A stretch of DNA of 64,000 nucleotides. It comes from Rubricella aquisinus. Lineage in GTDB: Bacteria; Pseudomonadota; Alphaproteobacteria; Rhodobacterales; Rhodobacteraceae. The translations under genes and the position numbers were made by a program. Below, in pieces: positions 1 to 8,473 of the stretch. Positions within the stretch are counted from its first letter, which is position 1. Every line of letters starts with the position of its first letter. The DNA lies in assembly GCF_014199445.1 (NCBI RefSeq), contig NZ_JACIJS010000007.1, positions 186,001 to 250,000 on the forward strand, in the 5' to 3' direction. Below the pieces are notes generated by a model. The model did no database searches. It was given only the letters and a program-made list of their open reading frames with translations, and was not told the origin of the DNA.

Positions 1-30
1 TGCCACACGCTCAAGAAGGATAACTTCCAT
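1..30 (-). CDS. rplI: 50S ribosomal protein L9, N-terminal fragment
   Basis: Only the first ten codons are inside the window; they read MEVILLERVA on the minus strand, the typical beginning of bacterial L9. L9 binds 23S rRNA near the L1 stalk. The gene lies 12 bp behind rpsR, giving the common rpsF-rpsR-rplI order, so it is almost certainly co-transcribed with them. The identification rests on ten residues plus position. Confidence 0.85.
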   Translation of the reverse strand, partial: MEVILLERVA

Positions 31-42
31 GGGTCGTTCTCC

Positions 43-267
43 TTATTTCACAACATAGGGCAGCAGGGCCACGAAACGCGCACGCTTGATCGCCTTGGCC
101 AGCTCACGCTGTTTCTTTGCAGAAACGGCAGTGATGCGGGACGGCACGATCTTGCCACGCTCGGAGATGTAGCGCTGCAAGAGCTTCACATCTTTATAGT
201 CGATCTTCGGCGCGTTCTCACCAGAGAACGGGCAGGTCTTACGACGGCGGAAGAATGGTTTACGCAT
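43..267 (-). CDS. rpsR: 30S ribosomal protein S18
   Basis: A 74-residue basic protein with the S18 core: an N-terminal [12 protein letters not shown] segment, [19 protein letters not shown] in the middle and the conserved [16 protein letters not shown] rRNA-binding segment near the C-terminus. S18 pairs with S6 on the platform of the 30S subunit. Length is normal for the family. It is the second gene of the rpsF-rpsR-rplI operon, 20 bp behind rpsF. Confidence 0.98.
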   Translation of the reverse strand: MRKPFFRRRKTCPFSGENAPKIDYKDVKLLQRYISERGKIVPSRITAVSAKKQRELAKAIKRARFVALLPYVVK

Positions 268-287
268 TATGTGTCTCCTCTATCCGC

Positions 288-713
288 TTAGCGCCGGGGG
301 CCGCGATCGGGGCGGTCGCCACGGTCAGGACGGTCACCACGCTCGGGGCGGTCACCACGGTCAGTGCGGCGGGGGCGCTCGTCGCGTGCGTTCTTTGCCT
401 GAACAACAGCGGAAGGGCCCTCTTCATGCTCGTCAACCTTGATGGTCAGAACGCGCATCACATCCTCATGAAGGCGCATAAGACGCTCCATTTCCTGCAC
501 GGCATCGGACGGTGCATCGGATTTGACGAAGGCGTAGTGCCCCTTGCGGTTTTTGTTGATCTTGTAGGCCATCGTCTTGAGGCCCCAGTATTCGGTATCA
601 ACAACGCTACCGCCATTTTCGGTCAGAACACCGGAGAAGTGCTCGATAAGCCCTTCTGCCTGTGCGTTCGACAGATCCTGGCGCGCGATGAAAACATGCT
701 CATAGAGCGGCAT
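288..713 (-). CDS. rpsF: 30S ribosomal protein S6
   Basis: S6 is the partner of S18 in the 30S platform. Residues 1-95 form the usual S6 fold ([15 protein letters not shown] start, [21 protein letters not shown] in the middle). Residues after about 108 are an added tail of about 30 residues rich in Arg, Asp and Gly, with GDRP units repeated every six residues; long disordered S6 tails are common in alphaproteobacteria. An AAAGGA ribosome binding site sits seven bases before the ATG. The leader carries a hairpin like the S6:S18-binding element, suggesting feedback control by the S6-S18 pair. Confidence 0.98.
   Translation of the reverse strand: MPLYEHVFIARQDLSNAQAEGLIEHFSGVLTENGGSVVDTEYWGLKTMAYKINKNRKGHYAFVKSDAPSDAVQEMERLMRLHEDVMRVLTIKVDEHEEGPSAVVQAKNARDERPRRTDRGDRPERGDRPDRGDRPDRGPRR
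311..364. repeat. 18-bp tandem repeat inside the rpsF tail
   Basis: Three consecutive 18-bp units of the form GGCGGTC-CCACGGTCAG (plus strand) encode the repeated RGDRPD/E blocks of the S6 tail. The units differ at only a few bases, so copy number could change by slippage without breaking the frame. Confidence 0.75.
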
Positions 714-745
714 GCGCGTATCCTTTATGTCGGGCGAACTTCAAA

Positions 746-771
746 ACATGCCAAGGTCCCTTCGGGCATGT
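746..771 (-). promoter_or_regulatory. S6:S18-type leader hairpin of rpsF
   Basis: On the minus strand the leader reads ACATGCC-CG-AAGG-GA-CCTT-GGCATGT: a perfect 7-bp outer stem, a two-base CG bulge on the 5' side directly after CC, and a short inner stem. A bulged CCG in a hairpin ahead of rpsF is the hallmark of the described S6:S18-binding leader motif, which imitates the 16S site of the complex. It ends 32 bases before the rpsF start. The match was made by eye; the family assignment is inferred. Confidence 0.55.
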
Positions 772-812
772 ACGAGAGGCTTCGCCGGTCAAAACGGGTG
801 AAGGGATGGCGC

Positions 813-840
813 GTTGTACTGAATTTGACCGCGATGGCAA
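813..840 (-). promoter_or_regulatory. Candidate promoter of rpsF-rpsR-rplI
   Basis: TTGCCA (835-840) and TACAAC (813-818) on the minus strand are separated by 16 bp. Transcription would start near 806 and the leader would contain the S6:S18-like hairpin at 746-771. The 269-bp gap between rpsF and fabD holds no other clear signal. Confidence 0.4.
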
Positions 841-982
841 GAGGGCAGAGCGAGAAACACCGCGCAGAGGCAGATGATCCCGTTTGGTCGAGGCGCATTT
901 CTGCGCGTGCCGCCCTTAAGGCTTCACAGGCGGAATTGGGGCGTCTATTGCTAGGGCAACCATAAATGACGTGAGGGCAGCC

Positions 983-1921
983 ATGAGCAAGGCATTCGTA
1001 TTCCCCGGACAAGGGGCGCAGACCATCGGGATGGGCAAGGCGCTCGCTGACGCTTATCCGGCGGCGGCGGCCATTTTTGCGGAGGTTGATGAAGCGTTGG
1101 GGGAGCATCTGTCGGCGCTGATCTGGGAGGGATCGGCAGAGGAGTTGCAACTCACCGCCAACGCGCAGCCCGCGCTGATGGCAACGTCGCTCGCCGCGAT
1201 GCGCGCGTTGGAGGCGGAAGGGGTAAGCATCACCGATGCGGCCTTTGTGGCGGGGCATTCGCTGGGCGAGTATTCGGCGCTGGCGGCAGCGGGCGCGATC
1301 AGTGTGGCCGATACCGCACGGTTGCTGCGCATCCGTGGCAAGGCGATGCAAGAAGCGGTGCCCGTGGGTGACGGGGCCATGGCTGCGCTTCTGGGCCTCG
1401 ATTTCGAGACGGCCAAGGCCGTCGCGAAGGAGGCCGGGCAAGGGGCTGTCTGTCAGGCGGCGAATGACAATGATCCGGGGCAGGTCGTGGTGTCCGGTCA
1501 CTTGCACGCAGTGGAACGCGCGGTAGAGATCGCGAAGGCCAAGGGTGCCAAACGGGCAGTGATGCTGCCCGTCAGCGCGCCGTTTCATTGCGCATTGATG
1601 CAGCCCGCAGCCGATGCCATGGCGGAAGCGCTGAGCCATGTGGATATCAGCGCGCCTGCGGTGCCGCTTGTGGCCAATGTGCGGGCGGAGGCCGTGAACA
1701 ATCCGGCCGTGATCCGCTCCCTTCTGGTGGAGCAGGTCACAGGCTCTGTCCGCTGGCGGGAGAGTGTTGCGTGGATGGGCGCGCAAGGTGTGACCGAGAC
1801 TTGGGAGATCGGCGCGGGCAAGGCGCTGTCCGGCATGATCCGGCGGATCGACCGGAACATCGCGACAAAAGCAATCAACGGGCCGGAGGACGTGACAGCG
1901 GCCACGGCAGAGGGAGCATGA
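983..1921 (+). CDS. fabD: Malonyl-CoA:ACP transacylase
   Basis: Loads malonate from CoA onto acyl carrier protein, giving the extender unit for fatty acid synthesis in the cytosol. The 312-residue protein has the QGAQ motif near residue 11, the nucleophile Ser93 in GHSLGEYSA and the catalytic His202 in APFHCAL. A frame extends four codons upstream, but ATG 983 is preferred because it starts MSKAFVFPGQG and has GAGGG upstream. The stop overlaps the fabG start (ATGA), so the two are translationally coupled. Length is normal. Confidence 0.98.
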   Translation: MSKAFVFPGQGAQTIGMGKALADAYPAAAAIFAEVDEALGEHLSALIWEGSAEELQLTANAQPALMATSLAAMRALEAEGVSITDAAFVAGHSLGEYSALAAAGAISVADTARLLRIRGKAMQEAVPVGDGAMAALLGLDFETAKAVAKEAGQGAVCQAANDNDPGQVVVSGHLHAVERAVEIAKAKGAKRAVMLPVSAPFHCALMQPAADAMAEALSHVDISAPAVPLVANVRAEAVNNPAVIRSLLVEQVTGSVRWRESVAWMGAQGVTETWEIGAGKALSGMIRRIDRNIATKAINGPEDVTAATAEGA

Positions 1922-2661
1922 GCATGTTTGATCTGAGCGGAAAAGCCGCCCTGGTGACGGGCGCGTCTGGTGGCATTGGCGGGGCAGTTGCCACCGCACT
2001 CCACAACGCCGGTGCGACAGTGGGCCTGAGCGGCACTCGCACGGGGCCGCTTGAGGAATTGGCCGCCACGTTGGGCGAGCGGGCGCATGTGCTGCCCTGC
2101 AACCTGTCGGACGCAGATGCGGTCGATGCGCTGCCAAAACAGGCGGCAGAGGCGATGGGCGCGGTGGATATCCTCGTTAACAATGCGGGGATCACCCGTG
2201 ACAACCTCTTTATGCGCATGTCGGATGAGGATTGGCAGACAGTTCTGGATGTGAACCTCACAGCCTCCATGCGGCTGATGCGGGGTGTGATGCGCGGCAT
2301 GATGAAGGCGCGCTGGGGGCGGATCATCTCTGTCACCTCGGTGGTCGGTGTGACGGGCAATCCGGGGCAGGCCAATTATGCAGCATCAAAGGCCGGGATG
2401 ATCGGGATGACGAAATCGGTGGCGCAGGAAGTGGCGAGCCGGGGTGTCACCGCAAACTGCGTCGCACCTGGCTTTATCGCGACGGCGATGACCGACAAGC
2501 TCAACGATAAGCAGAAAGAGGGCATTCTGGGTGCCATTCCTGCCGGGCGGATGGGCGATGCGGACGAAATCGCGGCTGCCGTGATGTTCCTCGCGTCCAA
2601 GGAGGCAAGTTATATCACCGGGCAGACCTTGCACGTGAATGGCGGAATGGCCATGATTTAA
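1918..2661 (+). CDS. fabG: 3-oxoacyl-ACP reductase
   Basis: NADPH-dependent reduction of 3-oxoacyl-ACP in the elongation cycle. A 247-residue short-chain dehydrogenase: the GASGGIG dinucleotide motif lies near residue 15, NNAG follows, and the Ser and Tyr-x3-Lys (YAASK) catalytic residues are present; the C-terminus GQTLHVNGGMAM is typical of FabG. The ATG overlaps the fabD stop by four bases; an in-frame ATG two codons later is an alternative. It is followed by acpP after a 190-bp gap that holds its own promoter-like sequence. Confidence 0.98.
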   Translation: MSMFDLSGKAALVTGASGGIGGAVATALHNAGATVGLSGTRTGPLEELAATLGERAHVLPCNLSDADAVDALPKQAAEAMGAVDILVNNAGITRDNLFMRMSDEDWQTVLDVNLTASMRLMRGVMRGMMKARWGRIISVTSVVGVTGNPGQANYAASKAGMIGMTKSVAQEVASRGVTANCVAPGFIATAMTDKLNDKQKEGILGAIPAGRMGDADEIAAAVMFLASKEASYITGQTLHVNGGMAMI

Positions 2662-2697
2662 GAGACGGGCGCGCGGGCGGTTTCAAAACAAAATCGC

Positions 2698-2725
2698 TTG
2701 CCCTGAGCCATTTCTGTGGTAAAGC
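2698..2725 (+). promoter_or_regulatory. Candidate acpP promoter
   Basis: TTGCCC (2698-2703), 16 bp, TAAAGC (2720-2725). The hexamers resemble those ahead of rpsB and tRNA-Thr in this window. The leader to acpP would be about 120 bases. No terminator is seen after fabG, so acpP can probably also be reached by read-through. Confidence 0.45.
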
Positions 2726-2851
2726 GCGCGCCATGCGCTGCTTGCCCTTTCGTGAGATTGACGTTAGGGGAGGCGCGATTTCGGGAAAACCCGAAGACTG
2801 AAACCGAAACGGAGCGCCCCTCAAGCGCGCCATTGATATGAGGACCGGAAT

Positions 2852-3088
2852 ATGAGCGACGTCGAAGAGCGCGTAAAGAAGATCGTTGTTGAGCACCTGA
2901 GCGTGGACGAAGAGAAGGTCACCAAGACCGCTTCTTTCATTGATGATCTGGGCGCAGACAGCCTTGATACCGTTGAACTGGTTATGGCGTTTGAAGAAGA
3001 GTTCGGCATCGAGATTCCAGATGACGCGGCAGAGACCATTCAGACGGTCGGCGACGCTGTGACCTTCATCTCTGGCGCGCAGTCGTAA
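2852..3088 (+). CDS. acpP: Acyl carrier protein
   Basis: A 78-residue acidic protein that carries growing acyl chains on 4'-phosphopantetheine. The attachment serine is Ser37 in [10 protein letters not shown], and the helix III region [12 protein letters not shown] is typical. It sits between fabG and fabF as in most proteobacteria. It is followed by a strong intrinsic terminator, so acpP can be expressed to a higher level than fabF. Confidence 0.99.
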   Translation: MSDVEERVKKIVVEHLSVDEEKVTKTASFIDDLGADSLDTVELVMAFEEEFGIEIPDDAAETIQTVGDAVTFISGAQS

Positions 3089-3112
3089 GACGCAGCCAAT
3101 GACTTATCCATG

Positions 3113-3142
3113 CGGCGTCCTTCGGGGCGCCGTTTTGGTTTT
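3113..3142 (+). terminator. Intrinsic terminator after acpP
   Basis: CGGCGTCC-TTCG-GGGCGCCG forms an 8-bp stem (one T-G pair) with a UUCG tetraloop, followed by TTTTGGTTTT. Confidence 0.85.
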
Positions 3143-3236
3143 CGAGGGGCGCGAATTTCCCGCCCGCCTGACCTTGCCGATCCGTGACAGGCTCAGGTAG
3201 AACAGAACACGAATTGCACCACCCTGGGAGATGCCG

Positions 3237-4496
3237 ATGCGCCGCGTCGTTGTGACTGGTCTTGGAATGGTAACGCCGCTTGCGAGCGGGGTTGAGGAAA
3301 CATGGTCGCGGCTGTTGGACGGGCAGTCCGGAGCGGGGCCAATCACCCGGTTCGATCCTGAGCGTGTGGCGACGAAGATCGCCTGCGAAGTGCCGCGCGG
3401 GGATGGGACCAACGGGACGTTCAACCCCGATGACTGGATGGCGCCGAAAGACGCGCGGAAGGTGGATACGTTCATCCTGTATGCCATGGCGGCCTCTCAG
3501 ATGGCCGTGAATGATGCGGGCTGGACCCCAGAGGATGAAGAAGCGCGCCTGCGCACCGGCGTGATGATCGGCTCAGGCATTGGCGGGTTGGAATCAATCG
3601 CGGAGACCACGCTTTTACTGGCGGAGAAGGGGCCGCGGCGGGTGTCGCCATTCTTTATCCCCGGCTCGTTGATCAACCTGTGTTCCGGTCAGGTGTCGAT
3701 CAAATATGGCTTTAAAGGGCCGAACCACGCGGTTGTCACGGCGTGCTCGACCGGGGCGCACGCGATTGGCGATGCGGCGCGTCTGATCGCGCTCGATGAT
3801 GCGGATGTGATGGTTGCGGGCGGGGCTGAAAGCTCGATCTGTGAACTGGGCATCGCGGGCTTTAACGCCTGCAAGGCGCTGTCCACCGCCTATAACGACA
3901 CGCCAGAGAAAGCATCGCGGCCTTATGACAAGGACCGCGATGGGTTCGTCATGGGCGAGGGCGCGGGGATCGTTGTGCTGGAGGAATATGAGCACGCGAA
4001 GGCGCGTGGTGCGAAGATCTATGCCGAGGTGCTGGGCTATGGCCTGTCGGGCGATGCCTATCACATCACTGCCCCGGCAGAGGATGGCGATGGCGGCTAT
4101 CGCGCCATGGCGGCTGCGCTGAAACGGGCGGGTCTGGAGCCATCGGCGGTGGATTATGTGAACGCGCATGGCACGTCGACCATGGCCGATACGATTGAGT
4201 TGGGCGCGGTGACGCGGCTTTTGGGCGATGCAGCGAAAACCGCCTGCATGTCCTCAACGAAGTCGGCCACGGGGCATCTGTTGGGTGCGGCGGGTGCTAT
4301 TGAGGCGATTTTCAGCGTTCTGGCGATCCGCGATCAGATCGTGCCGCCAACGATCAATCTGGACAATCCGGCGGTCGAGTCCGAGTTGGATCTGGTGGCG
4401 AACGTGGCGCAGAAGCGTAAAGTTGACGTGGCAATCTCCAATTCCTTTGGCTTTGGCGGCACTAACGCCTCAGTCGTGTTTGGCAAGGTGGAGTAG
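3237..4496 (+). CDS. fabF: 3-oxoacyl-ACP synthase II
   Basis: Condenses malonyl-ACP with acyl-ACP. The 419-residue protein has the full thiolase-type triad: Cys170 in VTACSTGAH, His311 in NAHGTST and His347 in TGHLLGAAG, plus the C-terminal SNSFGFGGTNA. Two ATGs are possible, 3231 and 3237; GGGAG ends directly at 3230, leaving six bases before 3237 but none before 3231, so 3237 is chosen; it also gives the usual MRRVVVTGLG start. mltG begins five bases after the stop. Confidence 0.97.
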   Translation: MRRVVVTGLGMVTPLASGVEETWSRLLDGQSGAGPITRFDPERVATKIACEVPRGDGTNGTFNPDDWMAPKDARKVDTFILYAMAASQMAVNDAGWTPEDEEARLRTGVMIGSGIGGLESIAETTLLLAEKGPRRVSPFFIPGSLINLCSGQVSIKYGFKGPNHAVVTACSTGAHAIGDAARLIALDDADVMVAGGAESSICELGIAGFNACKALSTAYNDTPEKASRPYDKDRDGFVMGEGAGIVVLEEYEHAKARGAKIYAEVLGYGLSGDAYHITAPAEDGDGGYRAMAAALKRAGLEPSAVDYVNAHGTSTMADTIELGAVTRLLGDAAKTACMSSTKSATGHLLGAAGAIEAIFSVLAIRDQIVPPTINLDNPAVESELDLVANVAQKRKVDVAISNSFGFGGTNASVVFGKVE

Positions 4497-4501
4497 CGCG
4501 G

Positions 4502-5485
4502 ATGCTGCGCCATCTGGCGGCGAATGTCCTCACTGTGCTGATCGTCGCGATGGTGGCGATCAGTGGGGTGATTTATTGGGGGCAGTCTCAATACACAGCG
4601 CCCGGTCCGTTGGCGGAGCCGACAGTGATCACGGTGGAGCGGGGCGCGCGGCTGGATGACGTGACCGAAACGCTGCTGGAGGCGGGCGCGATCGGGAATG
4701 ACACGATCTTTCGGCTTGGCGCGCGCTATGACGGATATGACCGGCGGTTGCGGTTTGGCGAGTATGAAGTACCAGCTGGCGCGTCCATGCGTGAGATCCT
4801 CGCATTGTTCGCCTCAGGCCGCAGCATCCAGTATTTCGTCACGATTCCAGAGGGTTTGACCTCATGGGAGGCGGTGCAAATCATCAACGACACGGCGCTG
4901 TTGACGGGTGAGATTACGGAAATTCCGCCCGAAGGTTCCCTTGCGCCAGATACATACTCGTTCGAGCGGAATGCGACGCGGGCGAGCATCATTGATCGGA
5001 TGCAGGCCGCTCAGGAGACGATTCTGGCGGAGGCTTGGGCGAATCGTCAGGACGGATTGCCCCTCGATTCGCCGGAAGAATTGCTGATTCTGGCGTCGAT
5101 CATCGAGAAAGAAACCAGCGTCCCTGAGGAGCGGTTTGACGTGGCGGCCGTGTTCGTCAACCGGCTGAATCAGGGGATGAGATTGCAGACCGATCCGACG
5201 GTCATCTACGGGATCACCTTGGGTCAGGGGCCGCTCGGGCGCGGGTTGCGCCGGTCGGAACTTGACCGCGCGACACCCTATAACACCTACCAGATCGACG
5301 GTCTTCCTCCAACGCCCATTGCCAATCCGGGGCGTGCGGCGATTGAGGCAACCGCCAATCCGAGTGAAGCGCCCTACATCTTTTTCGTGGCGGATGGCAC
5401 GGGGGGGCATGCCTTCTCCGTCACCTATGCGGAGCATCAGCGCAACGTGGCGCGCTGGCGGGAGATCGAGCGCAGTCGGCAGTAG
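4502..5485 (+). CDS. mltG: Endolytic murein transglycosylase MltG
   Basis: Cuts nascent glycan strands at the inner membrane and is thought to set strand length. The 327-residue protein has one N-terminal membrane helix (about residues 7-27), a LysM-like region with VERGARLDDV and FGEYEVPAGAS, and the catalytic domain with Glu202 in ASIIEKETS followed by RFDVAAVFVNRL. Length and order match the YceG family. It follows fabF by five bases and is probably in the same transcript. The terminator 80 bp behind it may end that transcript. Confidence 0.95.
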   Translation: MLRHLAANVLTVLIVAMVAISGVIYWGQSQYTAPGPLAEPTVITVERGARLDDVTETLLEAGAIGNDTIFRLGARYDGYDRRLRFGEYEVPAGASMREILALFASGRSIQYFVTIPEGLTSWEAVQIINDTALLTGEITEIPPEGSLAPDTYSFERNATRASIIDRMQAAQETILAEAWANRQDGLPLDSPEELLILASIIEKETSVPEERFDVAAVFVNRLNQGMRLQTDPTVIYGITLGQGPLGRGLRRSELDRATPYNTYQIDGLPPTPIANPGRAAIEATANPSEAPYIFFVADGTGGHAFSVTYAEHQRNVARWREIERSRQ

Positions 5486-5510
5486 CGCGCGGTGGTCTGA
5501 CGTAAATGTC

Positions 5511-5539
5511 TTGACTAAACGCGCGCTCCAAAGTATACC
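5511..5539 (+). promoter_or_regulatory. Strong sigma70-type promoter ahead of the GTA cluster
   Basis: TTGACT (5511-5516), exactly 17 bp, TATACC (5534-5539). This is one of the best consensus matches in the window and points at GTA gene 1. Transcription should start near 5546, only about 20 bases before an intrinsic terminator. Confidence 0.65.
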
Positions 5540-5566
5540 TTGTTGCAAGCTGGAAGAACTGAACCG

Positions 5567-5597
5567 ACGCCGTAGCATTCGCTGCGGCGTTTTTCGT
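5567..5597 (+). terminator. Intrinsic terminator between GTA promoter and GTA gene 1
   Basis: ACGCCGTAGC-ATTC-GCTGCGGCGT forms a 10-bp stem with one T-G pair and a 4-base loop, followed by TTTTCGTTTC. It can end transcripts arriving from fabF-mltG, and also those from the promoter at 5511-5539. Confidence 0.8.
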
Positions 5598-5627
5598 TTC
5601 GGAAATCTATCCATGGGTTAACAAAAC

Positions 5628-5969
5628 ATGAATGATCATACGAAGTCTCAGGAGTATGCCGCCGAACACTACATAAAACAGGCTCAAATACTGTATAGAA
5701 GCCTGTCAAAATCAATCGCCCGATATATTGAAGCTGTCGATGCTTCGCTTGAATCCGATATCGTTCCTAAAGGGGATAAGGAAAAGGCAAACGCCGTGCA
5801 GGCAGAACTTCGGGCGCATCAGAAAACTCTGTCTCAACTGATTGAATGTGAGGCCAACCTTGCGAAAAAAGCTTCCTCCGACGCCGAACTCATCGGAAAC
5901 GAAATCGATTTTGACGCTGCACGCGCCGAACTCCGTGCGCGATGTGCTCTCCTCCGCGACGAACGATGA
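5628..5969 (+). CDS. GTA gene 1 protein, small terminase subunit candidate
   Basis: A 113-residue, largely helical, charged protein in the position of gene g1 of the Rhodobacter capsulatus gene transfer agent, directly ahead of the large terminase. In that system gp1 acts as the small terminase subunit that recruits DNA for packaging. No enzymatic motif is expected or seen. The gene is clearly richer in A and T than its neighbours, and no good ribosome binding site precedes the ATG. The assignment is by position, size and helical character. Confidence 0.75.
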   Translation: MNDHTKSQEYAAEHYIKQAQILYRSLSKSIARYIEAVDASLESDIVPKGDKEKANAVQAELRAHQKTLSQLIECEANLAKKASSDAELIGNEIDFDAARAELRARCALLRDER

Positions 5970-7272
5970 GATTGACGCGCTCCTGAATACGCTCAGCCCG
6001 AATGCGCTGGTCGCGATGCCATACCTTTTTGAGTTGTGGGGGCTGGAGGGGCATCAGCTGGAGCCGCAGACTGACTGGCTGACATGGGTGATCCTTGGCG
6101 GGCGCGGCGCGGGCAAGACGCGTGCCGGGGCGGAATGGGTGCGCGAACAGGTGGAAGGCGCGCGGCCTACGGATCCCGGGCGGTGCACACGGGTCGCACT
6201 TATTGGAGAGACGCTCGATCAGGCGCGTGACGTGATGGTGTTTGGGGCGTCGGGTATTCTTGCCTGCTCCCCGCCGGACCGACGCCCGGACTGGCAGGCC
6301 AGCCGACGGCGGCTCGTCTGGCCCAACGGGGCGCAGGCGCAAATCTTTTCAGCATCCGATCCAGAGGCCCTTCGCGGGCCTCAATTTGATTGTGCGTGGT
6401 GCGATGAACTTGCGAAGTGGAAGAAAGGACAGGAGGCATGGGACATGCTGCAATTCGCCCTCCGGCTGGGGGAGACGCCACGGCAGGTGGTCACCACCAC
6501 GCCACGCGCGAATGCGTTGCTGGAGAGCATCCTCGAAGCCCCGCGCACGGCAGTAACCTCCGCGCCGACGCGGGCCAACGCACGCAATCTCAGCCCGGTT
6601 TTTCTGGAGCAGGTGATGGCGCGCTATGATGGTACCGCCCTGGGGCGGCAGGAGCTTGAGGGCGAGCTTGTCCGTGATTTGCCGGGTGCGATGTGGAGCC
6701 GGGCCGCGATTGAGGCGGCGCGGGTCGATGACGTGCCCCCCCTTGAGCGGATCGTCGTCGCGATTGACCCGCCTGTCACAAGCGGATCGGACGCGGATGC
6801 TTGCGGGATCGTCGTGGCGGGCGTCGTCTGTGATGGGCCGCCACAGGACTGGAAGGTCTATGTTCTGGAGGATGCCAGCCTCACAGGGGCGACGCCGACC
6901 GCATGGATCAAACATGCCGTGGCGCGGGCGCGGCATTGGGGAGCGGACCGGATCATTGCGGAGGTCAACCAGGGCGGCGAATTGATCGAAACCCTGTTGC
7001 GGCAGGTCGATCCGTTGATGCCCTATCGCGCCGTCAACGCCAGCCGGGGCAAAGCGACCCGGGCGGAACCGGTTGCCGCACTTTATGAACAGGGGCGGGC
7101 ATTTCATGCCGCACCGATGCTGCATCTCGAAGACCAGATGTGCGCGATGGCCCGCCACGGATACACCGGCAAAGGCAGCCCGGACCGGCTGGATGCGCTG
7201 GTTTGGGCGCTCACTGAATTGATGATTGTTCCGGCGCACGGTTTCCGCGCGCCGCAAATGCGAATCCTCTGA
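5944..7272 (+). CDS. GTA large terminase (packaging ATPase/nuclease)
   Basis: The motor that cuts and packages host DNA into GTA particles. Walker A reads GGRGAGKT, followed by an adenine-side TRAGAEWVREQV helix; the Walker B region is FDCAWCDELAKW; the C-terminal RNase H-like nuclease begins at VVAIDPPVTSGSDADACG. Length of about 440 residues is normal. The start is uncertain: the first in-frame ATG lies far upstream inside g1, so a GTG at 5944 (or 5935), overlapping the end of g1, is more likely. Family: Terminase_6/DNA-packaging, GTA g2. Confidence 0.95.
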   Translation: MLSSATNDEIDALLNTLSPNALVAMPYLFELWGLEGHQLEPQTDWLTWVILGGRGAGKTRAGAEWVREQVEGARPTDPGRCTRVALIGETLDQARDVMVFGASGILACSPPDRRPDWQASRRRLVWPNGAQAQIFSASDPEALRGPQFDCAWCDELAKWKKGQEAWDMLQFALRLGETPRQVVTTTPRANALLESILEAPRTAVTSAPTRANARNLSPVFLEQVMARYDGTALGRQELEGELVRDLPGAMWSRAAIEAARVDDVPPLERIVVAIDPPVTSGSDADACGIVVAGVVCDGPPQDWKVYVLEDASLTGATPTAWIKHAVARARHWGADRIIAEVNQGGELIETLLRQVDPLMPYRAVNASRGKATRAEPVAALYEQGRAFHAAPMLHLEDQMCAMARHGYTGKGSPDRLDALVWALTELMIVPAHGFRAPQMRIL

Positions 7273-7309
7273 GGGATATCGCGATCTTAACCCGCTAAGG
7301 GAGAAATCC

Positions 7310-8473
7310 ATGGTTTTGGAACTGTTCAAACGGGCCCCGGTGCGGGCGCCCGAAGCGAAGGCGCATGCCAATCGACCGGTGATCGCGTTTCATGGCAGCG
7401 GGCGCGCCGCGTGGACGGCGCGCGACACGCCAAGCCTCGTTCGGGCCGGGTTCGCGGGCAACCCGGTTGGGTTTCGCTGTGTGAAGCTGATTGCAGAGGC
7501 CGCCTCTGCGGTTCCCTTTGCCTTGCAGGACGGCGCGCGGCGCTATGCGGACCATCCGATCCTCTCCCTTCTTGCGCGTCCGAACGGGGCGCAGGGCACG
7601 ACCGACCTGATGGAAAACCTGATCGGGCAATTCCTGTTGTCAGGCGACGCCTTTCTGGAGGCCGTGGGCGAGGGGCAGGACGGCCTGCCAGCGGAGTTGC
7701 ATGTGCTGCGCTCGGATCGGGTGCGGGTGGTTCCGGGAGCCACGGGCTGGCCGATCGCGTTTGAATACTCGGTCGGTGCGAAAAAGCATCGGCTGAAGGT
7801 GGATTCGATCTGTCACATCAAGGCATTCCACCCCCAAGATGACCATTACGGTCTGTCGGCCATGCAATCGGCAGCAAGTGCGGTGGACGTGCACAATGCC
7901 GCATCGCGCTGGTCGAAATCGCTGCTCGACAACGCCGCGCGCCCCTCCGGCGCGCTGGTCTATCGCGGCACGGATGGGCTGGGCGGGCTGACGGATGATC
8001 AGTTTGACCGTCTGCGCGGAGAGTTGGAGGGGTATCATTCGGGTGCAGTGAATGCCGGGCGGCCGATGCTCCTTGAAGGGGGGCTGGATTGGAAGCCGAT
8101 GGGCTTCTCCCCGTCGGACATGGAATTTCAGAAAACCAAGGAAAGTGCCGCGCGCGAAATCGCGCTGGCCTTTGGTGTGCCGCCCATGCTGCTGGGTCTG
8201 CCGGGGGACAATTCCTATGCCAATTATCAGGAGGCAAACCGCGCCTTTTACCGGCTGACCGTGTTGCCGCTGCTGAGTAAGGTCAGCGACGCGATGAGTT
8301 GCTGGTTTCATGCCATGAGTGGCACGGAGGCGGTGCTGAAAACCGACCTTGACGCGATCCCGGCGTTGGCCACCGAGCGGGAAGCACAATGGCGGCGGGT
8401 GGCGAGTGCCGACTTCCTGAGCGAGGACGAGAAGCGCAGCCTTCTGGGCCTGCCGCCACGGGTTGATCCATGA
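7310..8473 (+). CDS. GTA portal protein
   Basis: HK97-type portal, the dodecameric ring through which DNA enters and leaves the head (GTA g3). The 387-residue protein shows the family segments SDRVRVVPG, IKAFHPQDDHYGLSAMQSAA, WSKSLLDNAARPSGALVY and AFGVPPMLLGLPGDNSYANYQEANRAFYR. ATG 7310 has AAGGGAG in front; frames reading further upstream are not conserved-looking. Its stop overlaps the next ATG by four bases (ATGA). Confidence 0.96.
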   Translation: MVLELFKRAPVRAPEAKAHANRPVIAFHGSGRAAWTARDTPSLVRAGFAGNPVGFRCVKLIAEAASAVPFALQDGARRYADHPILSLLARPNGAQGTTDLMENLIGQFLLSGDAFLEAVGEGQDGLPAELHVLRSDRVRVVPGATGWPIAFEYSVGAKKHRLKVDSICHIKAFHPQDDHYGLSAMQSAASAVDVHNAASRWSKSLLDNAARPSGALVYRGTDGLGGLTDDQFDRLRGELEGYHSGAVNAGRPMLLEGGLDWKPMGFSPSDMEFQKTKESAAREIALAFGVPPMLLGLPGDNSYANYQEANRAFYRLTVLPLLSKVSDAMSCWFHAMSGTEAVLKTDLDAIPALATEREAQWRRVASADFLSEDEKRSLLGLPPRVDP

